From: an uncultured Prevotellaceae bacterium | GTDB taxonomy: Bacteria > Bacteroidota > Bacteroidia > Bacteroidales > Bacteroidaceae | Direction: 5' to 3' | Assembly: GCA_900320435.1 (NCBI GenBank) | Contig: ONSH01000005.1 | Location: forward strand, 1-37,203 | DNA: 37,203 nucleotides | In this document: positions 35,621 to 37,203 of the stretch, one piece after another | Layout: each line of letters begins with the position of its first letter | Numbering within the stretch: the stretch's first letter is position 1 | Notes under the pieces: model-generated | Told to the model about the DNA's origin: nothing | The model's input: the letters and a program-made list of their open reading frames with translations, nothing else | Databases searched by the model: none | Position numbers and translations under genes: made by a program

Positions 35621-37203
35621 CTATTCCTCCGTTTTGTTCTCATTTGTCAACTCGTCGGCACGGCTCTTCCACGGACGTTCGCCGAAAATCTTCTTCACGT
35701 CGTCCGCAAAGATCACCTCGCGGTCCATCAGAATCTGCGCCAGCTCGCCGTGACCTTCCCTGTGCGCCAGGAGTATCTTCTTGGCGCGCTCGTATTGCTC
35801 GGCCACCATCTTACGGGCTTCTTCGTCCATCTTCTCGGCCGTCTTCTCGCTATAGGGCTTGGCCACCTGATACTCGCCGCCCATATTGTAGAATGAGATG
35901 TTGGGCAGCGATTCGCCCATGCCCATATAGGCTATCATGGCGTACACCTGATGAGAGACGCGCTCCAGATCGTTCATGGCACCGGAGGAGATGTGGCCGG
36001 TGAAGAGCTCTTCGGCTGCACGTCCGCCCAAGAGGGCACACACCTCGTCGAGCATCTGCTCGCGCGTGGTGATCTGTCGCTCTTCCGGCAGATACCAGGC
36101 AGCACCCAAGGCGCGTCCGCGCGGCACGATGGTGACTTTCACCAGCGGGTTGGCATACTCCAGATGCCAGCTCACCGTGGCGTGTCCGGCCTCATGCAGG
36201 GCGATGGTGCGTTTTTCCTCTTCAGTCAGCACCTTGGTCTTCTTCTCCAGTCCGCCGATGATGCGGTCCACGGCGGCCAGGAAGTCCTCCTTGCCCACCT
36301 TCTCGTGGCTGTTGCGCGCAGCAATCAAAGCCGCCTCGTTGCAGACGTTGGCAATGTCGGCGCCGGAGAATCCGGGCGTCTGGCGCGAGAGGAAGTCCAC
36401 ATCGACGGTGTCGTCGATCTTCAGCGGCCGCATATGCACCTGGAAGATGGCTTTGCGCTCGTGCACGTCGGGCAGATCCACATATATTTGGCGGTCGAAA
36501 CGGCCGGCTCTGAGCAGGGCTTTGTCCAGCACGTCTGCGCGGTTGGTGGCAGCCAGCACGATGACACCGCTGTTGGTGCCGAAGCCGTCCATCTCCGTGA
36601 GCAACTGGTTGAGTGTATTCTCGCGCTCGTCGTTGCCGCCCATGGCCACACTCTTGCTGCGAGCGCGACCGACGGCGTCGATTTCATCGATGAAGACGAT
36701 ACAGGGGGCTTTCTCCTGAGCCTGACGGAAGAGGTCGCGCACACGGGAGGCGCCCACGCCGACAAACATCTCGACGAAGTCACTGCCCGACATGGAGAAG
36801 AAGGGCACATCGGCCTCTCCGGCTACAGCTTTGGCCAGCAATGTCTTACCCGTGCCCGGAGGGCCCACCAGCAAGGCGCCTTTCTCTCCGGCTACAGCTT
36901 TGGCCAGCAATGTCTTACCCGTGCCCGGAGGGCCCACCAGCAAGGCGCCTTTGGGAATCTTGCCGCCCAGATCCGTGTATTTGTTGGGATTCTTGAGAAA
37001 CTCCACGATTTCCTGCACCTCCATCTTTGCGCCTTCCTGTCCGGCTACATCCTTGAAGGTCACGCGGTCTTTGTCGTCGTCCTTGTCATTCTTCTCGTGC
37101 AGCTTGGCGCGACTCTTACCTACATTGAAGATGCCGAGCGGTCCGCTCGCACCGTCGCCGCCTCCGGCTCTGCGCATGATGAAGATCCACAGGAAGATGA
37201 AGA
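35621..37203 (-). CDS. ftsH: ATP-dependent zinc metalloprotease FtsH with duplicated Walker A (N-terminus outside window)
   Basis: Membrane-anchored AAA+ protease that removes damaged or unassembled membrane proteins. The window lacks the N-terminus; the first visible residues ([11 protein letters not shown]) are the end of a TM helix. Then come a Gly-rich linker, [20 protein letters not shown], the P-loop, Walker [14 protein letters not shown], the SRH region [13 protein letters not shown] and the zinc site HEAGH. The oddity is that the 23-residue block holding GPPGTGKT occurs twice in direct succession, encoded by an exact 69-bp tandem duplication (36815-36952); normal FtsH has one copy. 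The frame stays open to a normal C-terminal region. It may be a real mutation, a reversible allele or an assembly error. Confidence 0.95.
   Translation of the reverse strand, partial: FIFLWIFIMRRAGGGDGASGPLGIFNVGKSRAKLHEKNDKDDDKDRVTFKDVAGQEGAKMEVQEIVEFLKNPNKYTDLGGKIPKGALLVGPPGTGKTLLAKAVAGEKGALLVGPPGTGKTLLAKAVAGEADVPFFSMSGSDFVEMFVGVGASRVRDLFRQAQEKAPCIVFIDEIDAVGRARSKSVAMGGNDERENTLNQLLTEMDGFGTNSGVIVLAATNRADVLDKALLRAGRFDRQIYVDLPDVHERKAIFQVHMRPLKIDDTVDVDFLSRQTPGFSGADIANVCNEAALIAARNSHEKVGKEDFLAAVDRIIGGLEKKTKVLTEEEKRTIALHEAGHATVSWHLEYANPLVKVTIVPRGRALGAAWYLPEERQITTREQMLDEVCALLGGRAAEELFTGHISSGAMNDLERVSHQVYAMIAYMGMGESLPNISFYNMGGEYQVAKPYSEKTAEKMDEEARKMVAEQYERAKKILLAHREGHGELAQILMDREVIFADDVKKIFGERPWKSRADELTNENKTEE
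36815..36952. repeat. Exact 69-bp tandem duplication inside ftsH
   Basis: 36815-36883 and 36884-36952 are identical over all 69 bases, with no intervening bases and differing flanks on both sides. The unit encodes 23 residues from [10 protein letters not shown] to LAKAVAGE, i.e. beta1, the P-loop and helix alpha1 of the AAA+ domain. Identity without any synonymous change implies a very recent event or an artefact. Confidence 0.97.

Overview
The window comes from a Bacteroidota chromosome, most likely order Bacteroidales and possibly Prevotellaceae-like. The evidence is the complete type IX secretion core (porP-gldK-gldL-gldM-gldN), the Bacteroidota-type promoter -7 element TAnnTTTG upstream of many genes, the scarcity of Shine-Dalgarno sequences, the gene pairs lptB-tig-clpP-clpX-recQ, gltX-waaA and ftsH-cdsA, and a secreted BNR-4 protein ending in a short T9SS-like tail. 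The DNA is fairly GC-rich for this order; I did not compute a value. Almost everything is chromosomal core; I see no phage, IS, CRISPR array, tRNA or rRNA. No gene-free stretch exceeds 300 bases; the longest is 8997-9221.

Layout. 1-6153 (minus): lptB-tig-clpP-clpX-recQ, tightly spaced and probably one operon (recQ runs off the left edge). 6282-8996 (plus): mlaE-mlaF (phospholipid transport) and a shortened RsmF-like rRNA methylase, divergent from lptB. 9222-11934 (plus): an array of four paralogous small outer-membrane beta-barrel proteins with one good promoter and a terminator. 11949-16844 (minus): folA-thyA, then a large secreted BNR-4/LamG protein whose ends overlap thyA on one side and a headless GNAT fragment on the other. 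16908-21961 (minus): gltX-waaA, then a THUMP-like methyltransferase and manC. 22120-24195 (plus): a 7TM-HD (PgpH-type) phosphodiesterase, convergent with priA. 24192-34663 (minus): groES-groEL-yhcH-porP-gldK-gldL-gldM-gldN-priA in one direction with small gaps. 34768-37203 (minus): ftsH-cdsA (ftsH runs off the right edge).

Themes: envelope building (LptB, Mla, WaaA, CdsA, ManC, OMP array, T9SS), protein quality control (trigger factor, ClpXP, FtsH, GroESL) and nucleotide/DNA metabolism (FolA, ThyA, RecQ, PriA). The strongest oddities are an exact 69-bp in-frame duplication of the FtsH Walker A segment, a PriA that lacks the region where the winged-helix domain belongs, an RsmF-like enzyme with a shortened C-terminal region, the BNR-4 gene wedged into the folA-thyA neighbourhood with its signal peptide overprinted on thyA, and a sigma-54-like promoter with an upstream palindrome in front of groES. 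I found no clearly new multi-gene system; the OMP array and the BNR-4 locus are the best accessory candidates.
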